Shown: in pieces, positions 1 through 7,587 of the stretch
Numbering within the stretch: position 1 is the stretch's first letter
Layout: the number at the start of each line of letters is the position of its first letter
Assembly: GCF_000802235.1 (NCBI RefSeq)
Contig: NZ_JTDL01000113.1
Span: 1 to 49,469, forward strand
Reading direction: 5' to 3'
DNA from: Sinomonas humi
Lineage (GTDB): Bacteria; Actinomycetota; Actinomycetes; Actinomycetales; Micrococcaceae
Length of the DNA: 49,469 nucleotides
Program-made: the position numbers and the translations under genes
Notes under the pieces: generated by a model
What the model was told of the DNA's origin: nothing
The model's database searches: none
The model's input: the letters and a program-made list of their open reading frames with translations, nothing else

Positions 1-246
1 AACGTGGACACGGGCGCCGCCGTCGCCGTCGTTCCCGTCTGGGAGGACGACTCTTCGGCGCGTTCCTTCGCGGTCTTCTATCTGCCGCCGAATGGCGGAA
101 TCTGGGTCCTCAGGCCGCCTGGGCTTTCGAGCTACGTCGAGGCCGTGGCGAATGGGACCTCGACGAACGAAGAGGCTGTCGCCCTGCGCAACGATTCCTT
201 CCGCAAAGCGGTCGCCCACGCAGAGGCCTTCATCTACGGCACTTAG
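1..246 (+). CDS. C-terminal end of an unrecognised protein (truncated by window edge)
   Basis: An open frame enters from the left edge and stops with TAG at 244-246, seven bases before the convergent stop of the next gene. About 81 residues are visible. They are mixed hydrophobic and acidic, with a short segment rich in Pro, Gly and Trp (LPPNGGIWVLRPPG) and a final Ala-rich helix. I recognise no family. A GTG at position 4 could be a start, but no ribosome site can be seen, so I treat the gene as continuing upstream. It is probably real because codon use is G/C-ending like its neighbours and the tight convergent junction is typical of this chromosome. Confidence 0.5.
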   Translation, partial: NVDTGAAVAVVPVWEDDSSARSFAVFYLPPNGGIWVLRPPGLSSYVEAVANGTSTNEEAVALRNDSFRKAVAHAEAFIYGT

Positions 247-253
247 CCGCCCA

Positions 254-1357
254 TCAGTTCAGCCTGTACCGCTCAATCTGCTTGAGCCGCCGCTGGAGGC
301 TGTCTCGGCGGGGGTGAACGGGAGACTCGGCGGGTTCGGCGGTCAGCTCGATGTGGTCGCGGCCGAACCGCCAGAGCAGGAGGTCGTCGAGGAGCCGGTC
401 GGGGCCGGGGGAGTAGCGGTGGTCGAGCGCCTTGCGCACCTCCGTGATGCGTTCGGCGTCGAGCAGTTCGACGAGCTGCCACGTGTGCGTGAAACCGTGC
501 GCGGCAACGAGCTCCGCCGCCCAACCCCAGTCGTCGTCGACCTTGCGGTCCACGTGCGGGAGGAGTGTCTGCCACACGTCTCGGATGCGGTCGGGAGTGA
601 GCGGCTGCCCGCCCTCACCTGCCTCGTTCCAGAAGCTGCGGACCTTCTCGTACCGCTCGTGCAGCTCGGCGAACTCCTTCTCGACGACCTCGAGCATCGC
701 CGCCGTCGCCGTGAACTGCCGGTCGAACTGCGGACTCCAGGCACGCGGGTCACTGCTCTTGAACCGGATATCGTGCTCAATCTCGCTCCAGGCGTGGGCG
801 AAGATCGTGCGGATCTGGCATTCGAAGAAGTAGCTGCCGTTCGAGGGCAGCTCCGGGTTGAAGACAGCTTGGTAGGCCTTGACGGCGTCGTTCTGGAGGG
901 TGCGGAGGATCAGGTGCCGGCTCGAATAGCCGTAGGTCCCCGATTCGATCGAGCCGATGGCCTTCTCCCTGTCGCCACGGCAGTCGAAGATGTCGCGCTG
1001 GCGCTTGATGAGGTTCGCGGCGATCGCGTTGTCGCGCGGCAGCCGCGTGATGACCCGGACACCGACCATGTCATTGAGGATCCGGAAGGGGTCCGGGAAC
1101 TTGAGGGTCGGGCTGCCCCCGGGCTCCGCGGGCGGATCGAGACGTGAGATCTTCTCCTTGAACGATTCCACGGTCTTGGTACGGCCCGTGATGAAGAGGG
1201 GATCAGCCTCGTCGCTGTCCTTGAACATGTCCCGCAGGGTGTGCAGGACGTCGTTCGTGACCGCCTTGAGGGCCGGGCGCACCCGTGCATAGGTCTCGAC
1301 GGACGCATCGACGATGGCGCGCTGCCCCGCGTCCAAACGGTCATAGTTGGTGGCCAT
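254..1357 (-). CDS. RelA/SpoT-fold nucleotidyltransferase, small alarmone-synthetase-like
   Basis: The 367-residue protein carries a stand-alone RelA/SpoT synthetase domain. Visible motifs are R59-T-K61...S65 (nucleotide-binding RxK..S), the conserved strand around NDMVGVRVIT (95-104), GTYGYSSRH (140-148) in place of the usual YRSLH, and FECQIRTIFAHAWSEIEHDIRFK (178-200), the signature that carries the catalytic Glu. There is no N-terminal HD hydrolase and no TGS/ACT tail, so it is not the long RelA/Rel enzyme. The roughly 160-residue C-terminal part is unassigned. Relatives make (p)ppGpp or (p)ppApp, or act as toxins that pyrophosphorylate tRNA; which applies here cannot be told, and no small antitoxin gene is adjacent. 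The start is the ATG at 1357 because a -10 hexamer lies 6 bp upstream; the longer open frame runs through the divergent neighbour. Confidence 0.8.
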   Translation of the reverse strand: MATNYDRLDAGQRAIVDASVETYARVRPALKAVTNDVLHTLRDMFKDSDEADPLFITGRTKTVESFKEKISRLDPPAEPGGSPTLKFPDPFRILNDMVGVRVITRLPRDNAIAANLIKRQRDIFDCRGDREKAIGSIESGTYGYSSRHLILRTLQNDAVKAYQAVFNPELPSNGSYFFECQIRTIFAHAWSEIEHDIRFKSSDPRAWSPQFDRQFTATAAMLEVVEKEFAELHERYEKVRSFWNEAGEGGQPLTPDRIRDVWQTLLPHVDRKVDDDWGWAAELVAAHGFTHTWQLVELLDAERITEVRKALDHRYSPGPDRLLDDLLLWRFGRDHIELTAEPAESPVHPRRDSLQRRLKQIERYRLN

Positions 1358-1363
1358 GGCATC

Positions 1364-1369
1364 ACGGTA
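1364..1369 (-). promoter_or_regulatory. -10 hexamer of the RelA/SpoT-like gene (leaderless)
   Basis: TACCGT on the minus strand fits the actinobacterial -10 pattern TANNNT and ends six bases before the ATG. Transcription would therefore begin at or next to the start codon. No clear -35 and no Shine-Dalgarno sequence are seen. Confidence 0.5.
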
Positions 1370-1404
1370 GCAATCGGCACCGACACGGACACGGCAGCGC
1401 AACG

Positions 1405-1410
1405 TAGGGT
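1405..1410 (+). promoter_or_regulatory. -10 hexamer of the alpha/beta hydrolase gene (leaderless)
   Basis: TAGGGT, a TANNNT hexamer, ends six bases before the GTG start at 1417. It lies back-to-back with the -10 of the divergent RelA-like gene, 35 bp away. Confidence 0.5.
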
Positions 1411-1416
1411 GGGGCC

Positions 1417-2211
1417 GTGGCCAAGCGCGAACGCATTCCGTATGGACCCCATCGCGACCAATGGGGCGAACTCTTCCTGCCGGCCGCCCAGAACGCACCG
1501 GCGCGCGGCACCGTCGTCGTGATCCACGGGGGCTACTGGCGCGACCGATGGACGGCGGAGCTCGGCCTCCCAGCCTCTCTGGATCTCGTCGACCACGGCT
1601 ATGCGGTGTGGAACTTGGAGTACCGGCGTGCGGGCAGCGAGGGAAAGGCGGGCGACGGCGGCTGGCCGGCGACGTTCCGGGACGTCGCCATGGGCATCGA
1701 CCACCTCGCCAACCTCGCGGAGCTCGTAGGGGGCGCCGTCGACCCACGACGGGTCGCTGCGCTCGGGCACTCCGCCGGGGGCCACCTCGCGGTCTGGGCA
1801 GCGGGGAGGGCCGCCCACGCAGCCCGGACGGGCGGCGAGTCTCCGGCGGTCCGGCTCACCGGCGTCGTCAGCCAGGCCGGCGTCCTCGATCTCTCAGCCG
1901 CGCATCGCCTGCGCCTGAGCAACGACGCCGCCGCGAACCTCATGGGCGGCCCCGAAACGGTGCTTCCCGAGGAGTACGCTCTCGCTGACCCCATGCGTCG
2001 GCTGCCAACCGGCGTCCCGGTGCTCGCGGTCCACTCGCGGGACGACGAGGCCGTGCCGTTCGAACTGTCCGAGGCGTACGTCGCGGCCGCCCAAGCGGCA
2101 GGCGATCCGGCTGAGCTCCACGAGACGGTCGGCGACCATTCGGCCCTCATCACCCCGGGCGAGGAGGCGTACGAAACGTGCCGCGCCCTCCTCGGCAGAC
2201 TGCTACCGTAG
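1417..2211 (+). CDS. alpha/beta-fold hydrolase (arylformamidase/esterase-like)
   Basis: This 264-residue alpha/beta hydrolase has an oxyanion-hole HGGYW near residues 37-41, the nucleophile elbow G-H-S119-A-G-G, an acid in HSRDD (209/210) and the catalytic His in GDHS (241). The HGGYW form resembles kynurenine formamidase and hormone-sensitive-lipase-type esterases, but the substrate is unknown. There is no signal peptide, so it is cytosolic. The GTG start is chosen because a TANNNT -10 precedes it by six bases. A PfkB kinase gene follows 5 bp after the stop, but has its own -10 inside the last codons of this gene. Confidence 0.8.
   Translation: MAKRERIPYGPHRDQWGELFLPAAQNAPARGTVVVIHGGYWRDRWTAELGLPASLDLVDHGYAVWNLEYRRAGSEGKAGDGGWPATFRDVAMGIDHLANLAELVGGAVDPRRVAALGHSAGGHLAVWAAGRAAHAARTGGESPAVRLTGVVSQAGVLDLSAAHRLRLSNDAAANLMGGPETVLPEEYALADPMRRLPTGVPVLAVHSRDDEAVPFELSEAYVAAAQAAGDPAELHETVGDHSALITPGEEAYETCRALLGRLLP
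2204..2209 (+). promoter_or_regulatory. -10 hexamer of the PfkB kinase gene (leaderless)
   Basis: TACCGT lies within the last codons of the hydrolase gene and ends seven bases before the ATG at 2217. This suggests an independent leaderless transcript for the kinase. Confidence 0.45.
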
Positions 2212-2216
2212 GCCCC

Positions 2217-3155
2217 ATGCTCACTGTCATCGGCGAGGGCCTCATCGACGTCGTCCGGAAGCCGACGGGCACAGAGTCGCACCCGGGCGGGAGCCCGCTC
2301 AACGTCGCGATCGGGCTTGCGAGACTCGACCATCCGGTGCAGTTCATCGGCCGCTACGGCGACGACGCGAACGGCCGCCTCCTCACCGAGCACCTCAAGT
2401 CCTCTGGAGTGCTCGTCCCCCTTCCTCCGGACGAGACTCCGACCTCCACCGCGATCGCCGAGCTAGACCACAAGGGCGCCGCGACCTACATGTTCGACCT
2501 CGACTGGCACCTCCCCGATTTGCGGGACCGCCTCTCGACGCTCCTCGGCGCCACGACCCTCCTGCACACCGGTTCGATAGCGACCGTGCTCGAGCCCGGG
2601 GCCGCCCAGGTCCTTTCCGCCGTCGAGCACGCCCGGCCGCGCGCCACTATTGGCTTCGACCCCAACTGCCGCCCCACCATCACGACCGATCGTGAGGCCG
2701 TCCGCCCGCTCGTCGAACGGTTCGTGGCGCTCGCCGACGTCGTGAAGGCCTCCGACGAGGACCTCGCGTGGCTGTATCCCGGCGTCGAGCCGCTCGATTC
2801 CGCGCGCCGCTGGAAGTCTCTCGGCGCGCCTGAGGGGCCTTCGATCGTCGTCGTCACCCGCGGCGGTGACGGTCCTTGGGGCATCTGTGCGGACGGGGAG
2901 GCAGAGGTTCCAGCCGCGAAGGTCCGGGTCGCGGACACCGTCGGGGCAGGCGACTCGTTCATGTCGGCGCTCCTCAGCGGCGTCGTCGACCGGGAGCTCG
3001 ACGGCGCGCAGCGGCGTTCGGAGCTGCGCCGGGTCGACGCCGCCGAGCTGCGGCGCATCTTGGATTTCGCGGCGCGAGCCGCCGCGGTCACCGTCTCCCG
3101 GCCGGGCGCCAACCCGCCCAGCCGGGCCGAAGTGAGGGACATCCTCCCGCTGTAG
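2217..3155 (+). CDS. PfkB-family carbohydrate kinase (fructokinase-like)
   Basis: The 312-residue protein belongs to the PfkB/ribokinase family and phosphorylates a sugar with ATP in the cytosol. The N-terminal signature GGSPLNVA (24-31) binds substrate. The C-terminal signature DTVGAGDSF (240-248) carries the catalytic base Asp246 and the anion hole. Length is normal for the family. The short N-terminus and GGSPLNVA sequence are closest to fructokinases, though the sugar is not certain. The ATG at 2217 is preferred over an in-frame GTG 39 bp upstream, which lies inside the preceding gene and before the -10. The PEBP gene starts 27 bp after the stop with its own ribosome site. Confidence 0.85.
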   Translation: MLTVIGEGLIDVVRKPTGTESHPGGSPLNVAIGLARLDHPVQFIGRYGDDANGRLLTEHLKSSGVLVPLPPDETPTSTAIAELDHKGAATYMFDLDWHLPDLRDRLSTLLGATTLLHTGSIATVLEPGAAQVLSAVEHARPRATIGFDPNCRPTITTDREAVRPLVERFVALADVVKASDEDLAWLYPGVEPLDSARRWKSLGAPEGPSIVVVTRGGDGPWGICADGEAEVPAAKVRVADTVGAGDSFMSALLSGVVDRELDGAQRRSELRRVDAAELRRILDFAARAAAVTVSRPGANPPSRAEVRDILPL

Positions 3156-3182
3156 CGGGGCAAACGCGAGCAAGGAGTGTTC

Positions 3183-3743
3183 ATGGCCAAGCACAATCCG
3201 TACGACGACCTGCCTCAGGTCGAGTCCTTCAGCGTCACCTCCGAGGACATCGAGGACGGCGGGACGCTCGCACCGAATCAGGTGAGCGGTGTCTTCCAGG
3301 TGCCAGGCGGGAAGGACCTCTCGCCCCAGCTCACCTGGTCTGGGGCACCCGAGGGCACGAAGAGCTACTGCGTCACTGTCTTCGACCCCGACGCCCCCAC
3401 CGCGAGTGGGTTCTGGCACTGGGCTGTCGCGAACATCCCCGCGACCGTCGACGAGCTCCCCGAGGGAGCGGGCGGCAGCGCGGACGCAATGGGGCCGTCC
3501 GACTCCGATGCGAGCCTCCCTGAGGGCGCAGTCGAGCTCAAGAACGACGCCGGCTACGCGGGCTTTGTGGGAGCTGCCCCGCCGAAGGGGCACGGCCCGC
3601 ACCGCTACATCGTCACAGTTCACGCGGTGGACGTCGATCGGCTCGACGTCGGCCCGGACGCGACCCCCGCGTTCCTCGGCTTCAACCTCTTCTTCCACAC
3701 TCTCGGCCGGGCGCAGCTGACCGGCTACTTCGAGGTCCAGTGA
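3183..3743 (+). CDS. YbhB/YbcL-family PEBP (Raf-kinase-inhibitor-like) protein
   Basis: The 186-residue protein is a bacterial phosphatidylethanolamine-binding-protein homologue. Conserved ligand-pocket elements are visible: FDPDAPT (67-73) followed by [10 protein letters not shown] (77-86), and [19 protein letters not shown] further on. Bacterial members are cytosolic and their ligand and role are mostly unknown. The ATG at 3183 is chosen because AAGGAG lies about 6 bp upstream; a GTG two codons earlier overlaps that site. The stop overlaps the GTG of the next gene (GTGA), so the HAD phosphatase is probably translationally coupled. Confidence 0.9.
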   Translation: MAKHNPYDDLPQVESFSVTSEDIEDGGTLAPNQVSGVFQVPGGKDLSPQLTWSGAPEGTKSYCVTVFDPDAPTASGFWHWAVANIPATVDELPEGAGGSADAMGPSDSDASLPEGAVELKNDAGYAGFVGAAPPKGHGPHRYIVTVHAVDVDRLDVGPDATPAFLGFNLFFHTLGRAQLTGYFEVQ

Positions 3744-4552
3744 GGCTTGTAGCAAGCGATATCGACGGTACGATCCTGAGCCGGGAGGGCCGGATCTCCG
3801 AGCGGACGATCCGCGCGCTGCAGGGGTGCGAGGCGGCCGGGGTCGCCGTGGTCTTCGTGACCGGGCGCCCGGCCCGCTGGCTAACTCCGCTGAGCGAGCA
3901 GCTCCGGCACACGGGCACCGTGATCTGCTCGAACGGTGCCCTCGTCTACGACCTCTCGAGTATGTCGGTGGTATCGTCCCAAGGCATTCCCCGCCATACG
4001 ATGCTCGAGGTACGGGATATCGTCCGTGGGCTGTTCCCGGAGACGACTTTCGCCGCGGAGACGGCAGAAGAGTTCGTCATGGAGACGGGATTCGCCGAGC
4101 CTCGCCACCGCCATCTCCTCGGAGAGGTGCGGCACGGCAAGCTCGAAGACCTCGTGACTGGGGACGAGGTCGTGAAGTTCATGGCCAAGATCGAGGACAT
4201 GTCCGCCGAGGACTACTTCCGCGCCGTTGCTCCCCACGTCGGGCATCTCGTGTCGGTCACGCATTCCGCGCTCGACCTGACAATGCTCGAAATGGCGCCC
4301 CTCGGCGTCAACAAGGCCGTGACGCTGGCCGAGTACGCCCACGCACTAGGGGTTTCGGCGGAGGACGTCGTTGCGTTCGGGGACATGCCGAACGACGTCG
4401 AGATGCTCACCTGGGCGGGCGAGGGCTACGCGATGTCCTCGGGCCACCCCCGCGCCCTCGCCGCCACGGAGCTTCACGCCCCGGGCATCGAGGACGACGG
4501 CGTGGCCCAAGTTCTCGAGCGCAAGCTCGCAGGGCTGCGCAAGGTGGGGTAG
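3740..4552 (+). CDS. Cof-type HAD-superfamily phosphatase
   Basis: This 270-residue protein is a HAD-IIB (Cof) phosphatase. Motif I is DIDGT (nucleophile Asp7, acid Asp9), motif II is FVTGRP (39-44), Lys192 in GVNK is motif III, and motif IV is GDMPND (214-219). The cap domain lies between motifs II and III. Such enzymes dephosphorylate sugar phosphates, pyridoxal phosphate or flavin nucleotides; the substrate cannot be read from sequence. The GTG start overlaps the TGA of the PEBP gene by 4 bp. Its stop is only 4 bp from the stop of a convergent small membrane gene. Confidence 0.9.
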   Translation: MRLVASDIDGTILSREGRISERTIRALQGCEAAGVAVVFVTGRPARWLTPLSEQLRHTGTVICSNGALVYDLSSMSVVSSQGIPRHTMLEVRDIVRGLFPETTFAAETAEEFVMETGFAEPRHRHLLGEVRHGKLEDLVTGDEVVKFMAKIEDMSAEDYFRAVAPHVGHLVSVTHSALDLTMLEMAPLGVNKAVTLAEYAHALGVSAEDVVAFGDMPNDVEMLTWAGEGYAMSSGHPRALAATELHAPGIEDDGVAQVLERKLAGLRKVG

Positions 4553-4556
4553 CGGC

Positions 4557-4784
4557 TTACTTCCGAAGCTCCCGAGCCGGGTGCGTGCCCCGCTCGCCGA
4601 CGGCGGGCTGGGTCGTCACCGCGGTGTGCTCGACTTCTTCGTACCGGTGTGCGCCGGCCCGCTTCATGGCCCAGACGATGAAAAAGCCGATGGCCACGAA
4701 GACCACGATGTTGACTCCGACGCCGATATTTCCGATGACGCCGAGGAGCCAGATGACAAAAAGCACGATAGCGATCCAGAGCAA
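4557..4784 (-). CDS. small membrane protein, lmo0937 type
   Basis: This 75-residue protein begins LLWIAIVLFVIWLLG, the hallmark of the lmo0937-family mini membrane proteins. Two adjacent hydrophobic segments (about residues 2-20 and 23-41) are followed by a 34-residue charged, His/Glu-rich tail. The start is TTG at 4784, supported by AGGAGG six bases upstream; no ATG or GTG start is available. A shorter paralogue lies 182 bp upstream on the same strand. The family is often stress-induced, but its function is unknown. Confidence 0.75.
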   Translation of the reverse strand: MLWIAIVLFVIWLLGVIGNIGVGVNIVVFVAIGFFIVWAMKRAGAHRYEEVEHTAVTTQPAVGERGTHPARELRK

Positions 4785-4966
4785 GGTGAAACCTCCTGTG
4801 CGGGACTTACTGAAACTGCGGAACCAACCACCACTTTAGGCCGCGTTCCGGCAGAATGGTCCCGAACACGGCAACGCCGAGGTGCGGTCCCCGGAACCTT
4901 CAATGCGACGGTCCGGAAACAGCACCTCGGCGAGGCGATCTGGCTGGGGCAGTCAGCGTGCCGCTG

Positions 4967-5116
4967 CTAGACCGCGCGCCGGCCCCTCACCAAATGGACG
5001 ATGAGTGCGATCACGGCGAGCACGATCAGGATGTGCACCCATCCGCCCAGCGTCGGAAGGGCGATAAAGCCCAGTAGCCAGAGGACGAAAAGGATAATAG
5101 CGATCCACAGCAGCAC
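4967..5116 (-). CDS. mini membrane protein, lmo0937 type (49 aa)
   Basis: This 49-residue protein starts with GTG at 5116 and reads LLWIAIILFVLWLLGF, then a short Pro/Thr/Gly turn, a second helix WVHILIVLAVIALIVHLV and the tail RGRRAV. It is nearly all membrane: two transmembrane helices. GAGGAGG lies about six bases before the GTG. It is clearly a paralogue of the gene at 4557-4784, sharing the LWIAI-LFV-WLLG start, and is closer to the canonical 45-50 residue size. A SigB-type promoter sits 42 bp upstream, so induction by general stress is likely. Confidence 0.8.
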   Translation of the reverse strand: MLLWIAIILFVLWLLGFIALPTLGGWVHILIVLAVIALIVHLVRGRRAV

Positions 5117-5157
5117 GGTGGCCTCCTCAGTTCGGTTAGTGGATACGTGTTGAACTG

Positions 5158-5182
5158 ATACCCCGATCGTTTTTACTCAAAC
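5158..5182 (-). promoter_or_regulatory. SigB-type (general-stress sigma) promoter
   Basis: On the minus strand GTTTGA is followed by 13 bp and GGGTAT. This fits the stress sigma factor consensus (GTTT-N13..16-GGGTAT) known for Bacillus SigB and related actinobacterial factors. It points to the lmo0937-type gene ending at 5116, with transcription expected to start about 34 bp before its GTG. Confidence 0.7.
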
Positions 5183-5259
5183 GTGGAATCGGCCGAAGAT
5201 TGCGGTTCGCCTGCGGCGATCAAGGGAATCGGTTCCGGCATCCCGAGCGTTTTCCTCAC

Positions 5260-6177
5260 GTGAGTGATGACGAAGTCCTTGACGCTTATTCCGAGGTGGT
5301 CACCGGTGTCGCACGGCATCTGACGCCACGCGTCGCCTCGGTCCGGACCGTTCGCGGCTCGGGCTCCGCCGTCGTCATGAGCAAGGAGGGCCATCTCGTC
5401 ACGAACGCCCACGTGGTGGGTCGGCTCTCAGAGGGCGAAGTCGCGTTCGCCGATGGCTCGTCCGGCCGCTTCTACGTGGTCGGCCGCGACCCCCTCTCGG
5501 ACCTCGCCGTCCTGCGCACCACGATTGCCATTCCGGCCCCGCCCGAATTCGGGGACGCGGACCGTCTCCTCGTGGGATCGCTCGTCGTCGCCGTGGGAAG
5601 CCCGCTGGGCCTCGAGGGCAGCGTGACTGCTGGCGTCGTGAGCGCGCTAGGCCGCTCGATGCCAGCCCAAGGCCGCACCGCCTCTCGTCTCATTGAGGAC
5701 GTCATCCAGACCGACGCCGCTCTCAACCCCGGGAATTCCGGCGGCGCGCTAGCCGACTCCAGGGGCCGGGTGGTTGGGATCAACACGGCGGTGGCGGGCG
5801 TCGGCCTCGGACTTGCTGTCCCGATCAACGCGACCACGCGTCGCATCCTCCGGGCCCTGCGAGAGGACGGCCGCGTCCGGCGAGCCTACCTCGGGCTCGT
5901 GAGTGTCCCGACCCCGCTCGACGATCGCTGGGCAGCGCGGACGGGGCGCAGGCGAGCGCTCCGCGTCGCGGAGGTCGTCGCCGGAAGCCCGGCGGCGTTG
6001 AGCGGCATCCGGCGGGGTGATCTGTTGCTCGCCATCAACGGCGCGCCGCTCGCGGATGCCCAGTCGCTCCAGAAGCACATGTTCGAGGACGCGATCGGTC
6101 GTCGGACGGAGATCACGGTCCTGCGCGGCGAGGCGATGGTCGATGTGGTCGCGGAGCCAGCCGAGCTCGCCGACTGA
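5260..6177 (+). CDS. HtrA-like trypsin-type serine protease with PDZ domain
   Basis: The 305-residue protein has a trypsin-like fold with the full triad: His51 in VTNAH, Asp81 in DPLSDLAVL and Ser160 in NPGNSGG. A single PDZ domain follows (about 205-300), including LRVAEVVAGSPAALSGIRRGDLLLAINGAPL. This is the DegP/HtrA architecture, but there is no signal peptide or membrane anchor, whereas actinobacterial HtrA proteins are usually anchored. It is therefore predicted to be cytosolic. The GTG at 5260 was chosen because conserved sequence begins right after it; an in-frame TTG at 5200 would add 20 residues that still lack a hydrophobic stretch. Neither start has a good ribosome site, so the N-terminus is uncertain. 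Confidence 0.8.
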   Translation: MSDDEVLDAYSEVVTGVARHLTPRVASVRTVRGSGSAVVMSKEGHLVTNAHVVGRLSEGEVAFADGSSGRFYVVGRDPLSDLAVLRTTIAIPAPPEFGDADRLLVGSLVVAVGSPLGLEGSVTAGVVSALGRSMPAQGRTASRLIEDVIQTDAALNPGNSGGALADSRGRVVGINTAVAGVGLGLAVPINATTRRILRALREDGRVRRAYLGLVSVPTPLDDRWAARTGRRRALRVAEVVAGSPAALSGIRRGDLLLAINGAPLADAQSLQKHMFEDAIGRRTEITVLRGEAMVDVVAEPAELAD

Positions 6178-6190
6178 CCCCACCCCACAG

Positions 6191-6218
6191 TTAGAGCTCG
6201 ACCAGTTAGAGCTCGACC
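6191..6218. repeat. 15-bp tandem duplication spanning a stop codon
   Basis: TTAGAGCTCGACC occurs at 6191-6203 and again at 6206-6218, a 15-bp unit repeated in tandem. On the minus strand each copy reads as the last codons Val-Glu-Leu-stop of the PhzF-like gene; only the upstream copy (6206) is used. Confidence 0.85.
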
Positions 6219-7063
6219 GTCCCGCGGATCCCCGCCACTGTGTCTCCGCCGACCCAGATCTCCCCATCGCCTCCGGCCAAGCCGTCCGCGCTGACATGGA
6301 CGCGACCGCGCCGCCCGAGCGCCGTTCCCTGCTGTGCGATGTACGACGACGGTGCGCGCCCGCTCCCGATGAGCCACTGGGCGAGCCCCGCGTTGAGGCT
6401 GCCGGTCACCGGGTCCTCGGGAACGGCGAGGTCGGGGCAGAAGGCGCGGACTTCGAAGGCCACGCTGGGATCCTCGCCCGTGTTGTCGTAGGGGCCGATC
6501 ACGCCGACCTTGTAGCCGCCCATCGCGGCGAAGTCGGGCCGCAGCTCGAGGACAGTCGTTGCGTCGCGCAGCAGGAGCCCGACCCAGCCGGGCCCGTTGT
6601 CAACCCACGCCGCGTCCACGACGTCGTCCGCGGCAAGCCCTAGCGAACGCACGACCAGGGCGAGCTCGGACGGGTCGACAGGGCCCGAACGCAGCAGCGG
6701 GGGCGCCGCGAAGGCGAGCCGCCCGCCGTCGTCCGCTAGGGTCACGAGGCCCACGCCGCACTCCTGGACGAGCCGCCCCGAAGCGGCGGGCACGCCGCCC
6801 GCTTCGAGCCACGCCCTCGCTGAGCCGAGCGTCGGGTGGCCCGCGAACGGCAGCTCACCGCCGGGCGTGAAGATGCGGAGCCGGTAGTCGGCGCCGGACT
6901 GTGTCGGTGGGAGGAGGAAGGTTGTCTCCGAGAGGTTTGTCCAGCGCGCGAACGCGGCCATGTCCTGGTCGGAGACCCCTTCGGCGTCATGGACCACGGC
7001 GACGGGGTTCCCGCGCAGGAACTCAGAAGTGAAAACGTCGACCTGGCTGAAGGTGCGGTTCAT
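6206..7063 (-). CDS. PhzF-family isomerase/epimerase
   Basis: This 285-residue protein belongs to the PhzF family, which shares the diaminopimelate-epimerase fold and includes phenazine-pathway isomerases and many enzymes of unknown substrate. The start VDVFTSEFLRGNPVAVV is diagnostic. The catalytic Glu lies in NLSETTF (about residue 46), and the active-site segment PFAGHPTLG (72-80) is intact. The second half repeats the fold, with the typical EDPVTGSLNAGLAQWL. No phenazine genes are near. The ATG at 7063 overlaps the TGA of the upstream Nudix gene by four bases (ATGA), so the two are coupled. The gene ends within a 15-bp tandem duplication. Confidence 0.9.
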   Translation of the reverse strand: MNRTFSQVDVFTSEFLRGNPVAVVHDAEGVSDQDMAAFARWTNLSETTFLLPPTQSGADYRLRIFTPGGELPFAGHPTLGSARAWLEAGGVPAASGRLVQECGVGLVTLADDGGRLAFAAPPLLRSGPVDPSELALVVRSLGLAADDVVDAAWVDNGPGWVGLLLRDATTVLELRPDFAAMGGYKVGVIGPYDNTGEDPSVAFEVRAFCPDLAVPEDPVTGSLNAGLAQWLIGSGRAPSSYIAQQGTALGRRGRVHVSADGLAGGDGEIWVGGDTVAGIRGTVEL

Positions 7064-7554
7064 ACGAGCTCGACCCCATCCTCGAGTTCGAGCGTCCGGC
7101 CTTCGGCCAGCCCTGTGAGCGCAGAGCCCACGTGCACCGCGCCGTGCGAGCCGAAGTACTCTTCGAACTCGCTCGGCGCCACGAACTTCCACTCGGTCAG
7201 CTCCTCCTCTTGGAGGATGATCCGGGCGTCGTCGGGGAGGCTTCTGCCGTCGTACAGGAAGACCAGTCCGTCGCCGACCGGGTCGGGGAAGGCCGAATGC
7301 GCGATGAGCAGCAGGGCGCCCGGTTCGATGTCGAGCCCGAGCTCCTCGCGGCCCTCTCGCCGTGCGGCCGTGCGCGGCGCCTCTCCAGGGTCGACGGTGC
7401 CGCCGGGCAGCAGCCACCCTTCCTTGTAGTTGGGCTTCACGGCGAGGACGCACCCCTCGTTGTTGCGAATCACGAGGCCGGCAGCCACGCGGCGGCGCGG
7501 CAGGGTGCGGAAGTACTCGCGGCTCACCGGGCTGAGATCCTCCAGCTTTTCCAT
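7060..7554 (-). CDS. Nudix hydrolase
   Basis: The 164-residue protein has a Nudix box at about residues 52-74: Gly52 five residues before Glu58, then REGREELGL, fitting Gx5Ex7REUxEExGU except for Gly at the first U position. It would hydrolyse a nucleoside diphosphate linked to another group, using a divalent metal, in the cytosol. An N-terminal stretch rich in Arg (about 20-22) leads into the fold at AAGLVIRN. The ATG at 7554 sits seven bases after a TAGGCT -10. It forms a two-gene operon with the PhzF-family gene through a 4-bp overlap; a shared pathway is possible but unproven. Confidence 0.85.
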   Translation of the reverse strand: MEKLEDLSPVSREYFRTLPRRRVAAGLVIRNNEGCVLAVKPNYKEGWLLPGGTVDPGEAPRTAARREGREELGLDIEPGALLLIAHSAFPDPVGDGLVFLYDGRSLPDDARIILQEEELTEWKFVAPSEFEEYFGSHGAVHVGSALTGLAEGRTLELEDGVELV

Positions 7555-7561
7555 GGTTTTG

Positions 7562-7567
7562 AGCCTA
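7562..7567 (-). promoter_or_regulatory. -10 hexamer of the Nudix-PhzF operon (leaderless)
   Basis: TAGGCT on the minus strand ends seven bases before the ATG of the Nudix gene. Its expected -35 would fall inside the first codons of the divergent glycerophosphodiesterase gene. Confidence 0.5.
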
Positions 7568-7574
7568 CCCGCGC

Positions 7575-7580
7575 TACGGT
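7575..7580 (+). promoter_or_regulatory. -10 hexamer of the glycerophosphodiesterase gene (leaderless)
   Basis: TACGGT ends seven bases before the GTG at 7588 and lies only 7 bp from the opposing TAGGCT. The two promoters overlap back-to-back, so simultaneous polymerase binding is unlikely. Confidence 0.45.
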
Positions 7581-7587
7581 GAGGCGC

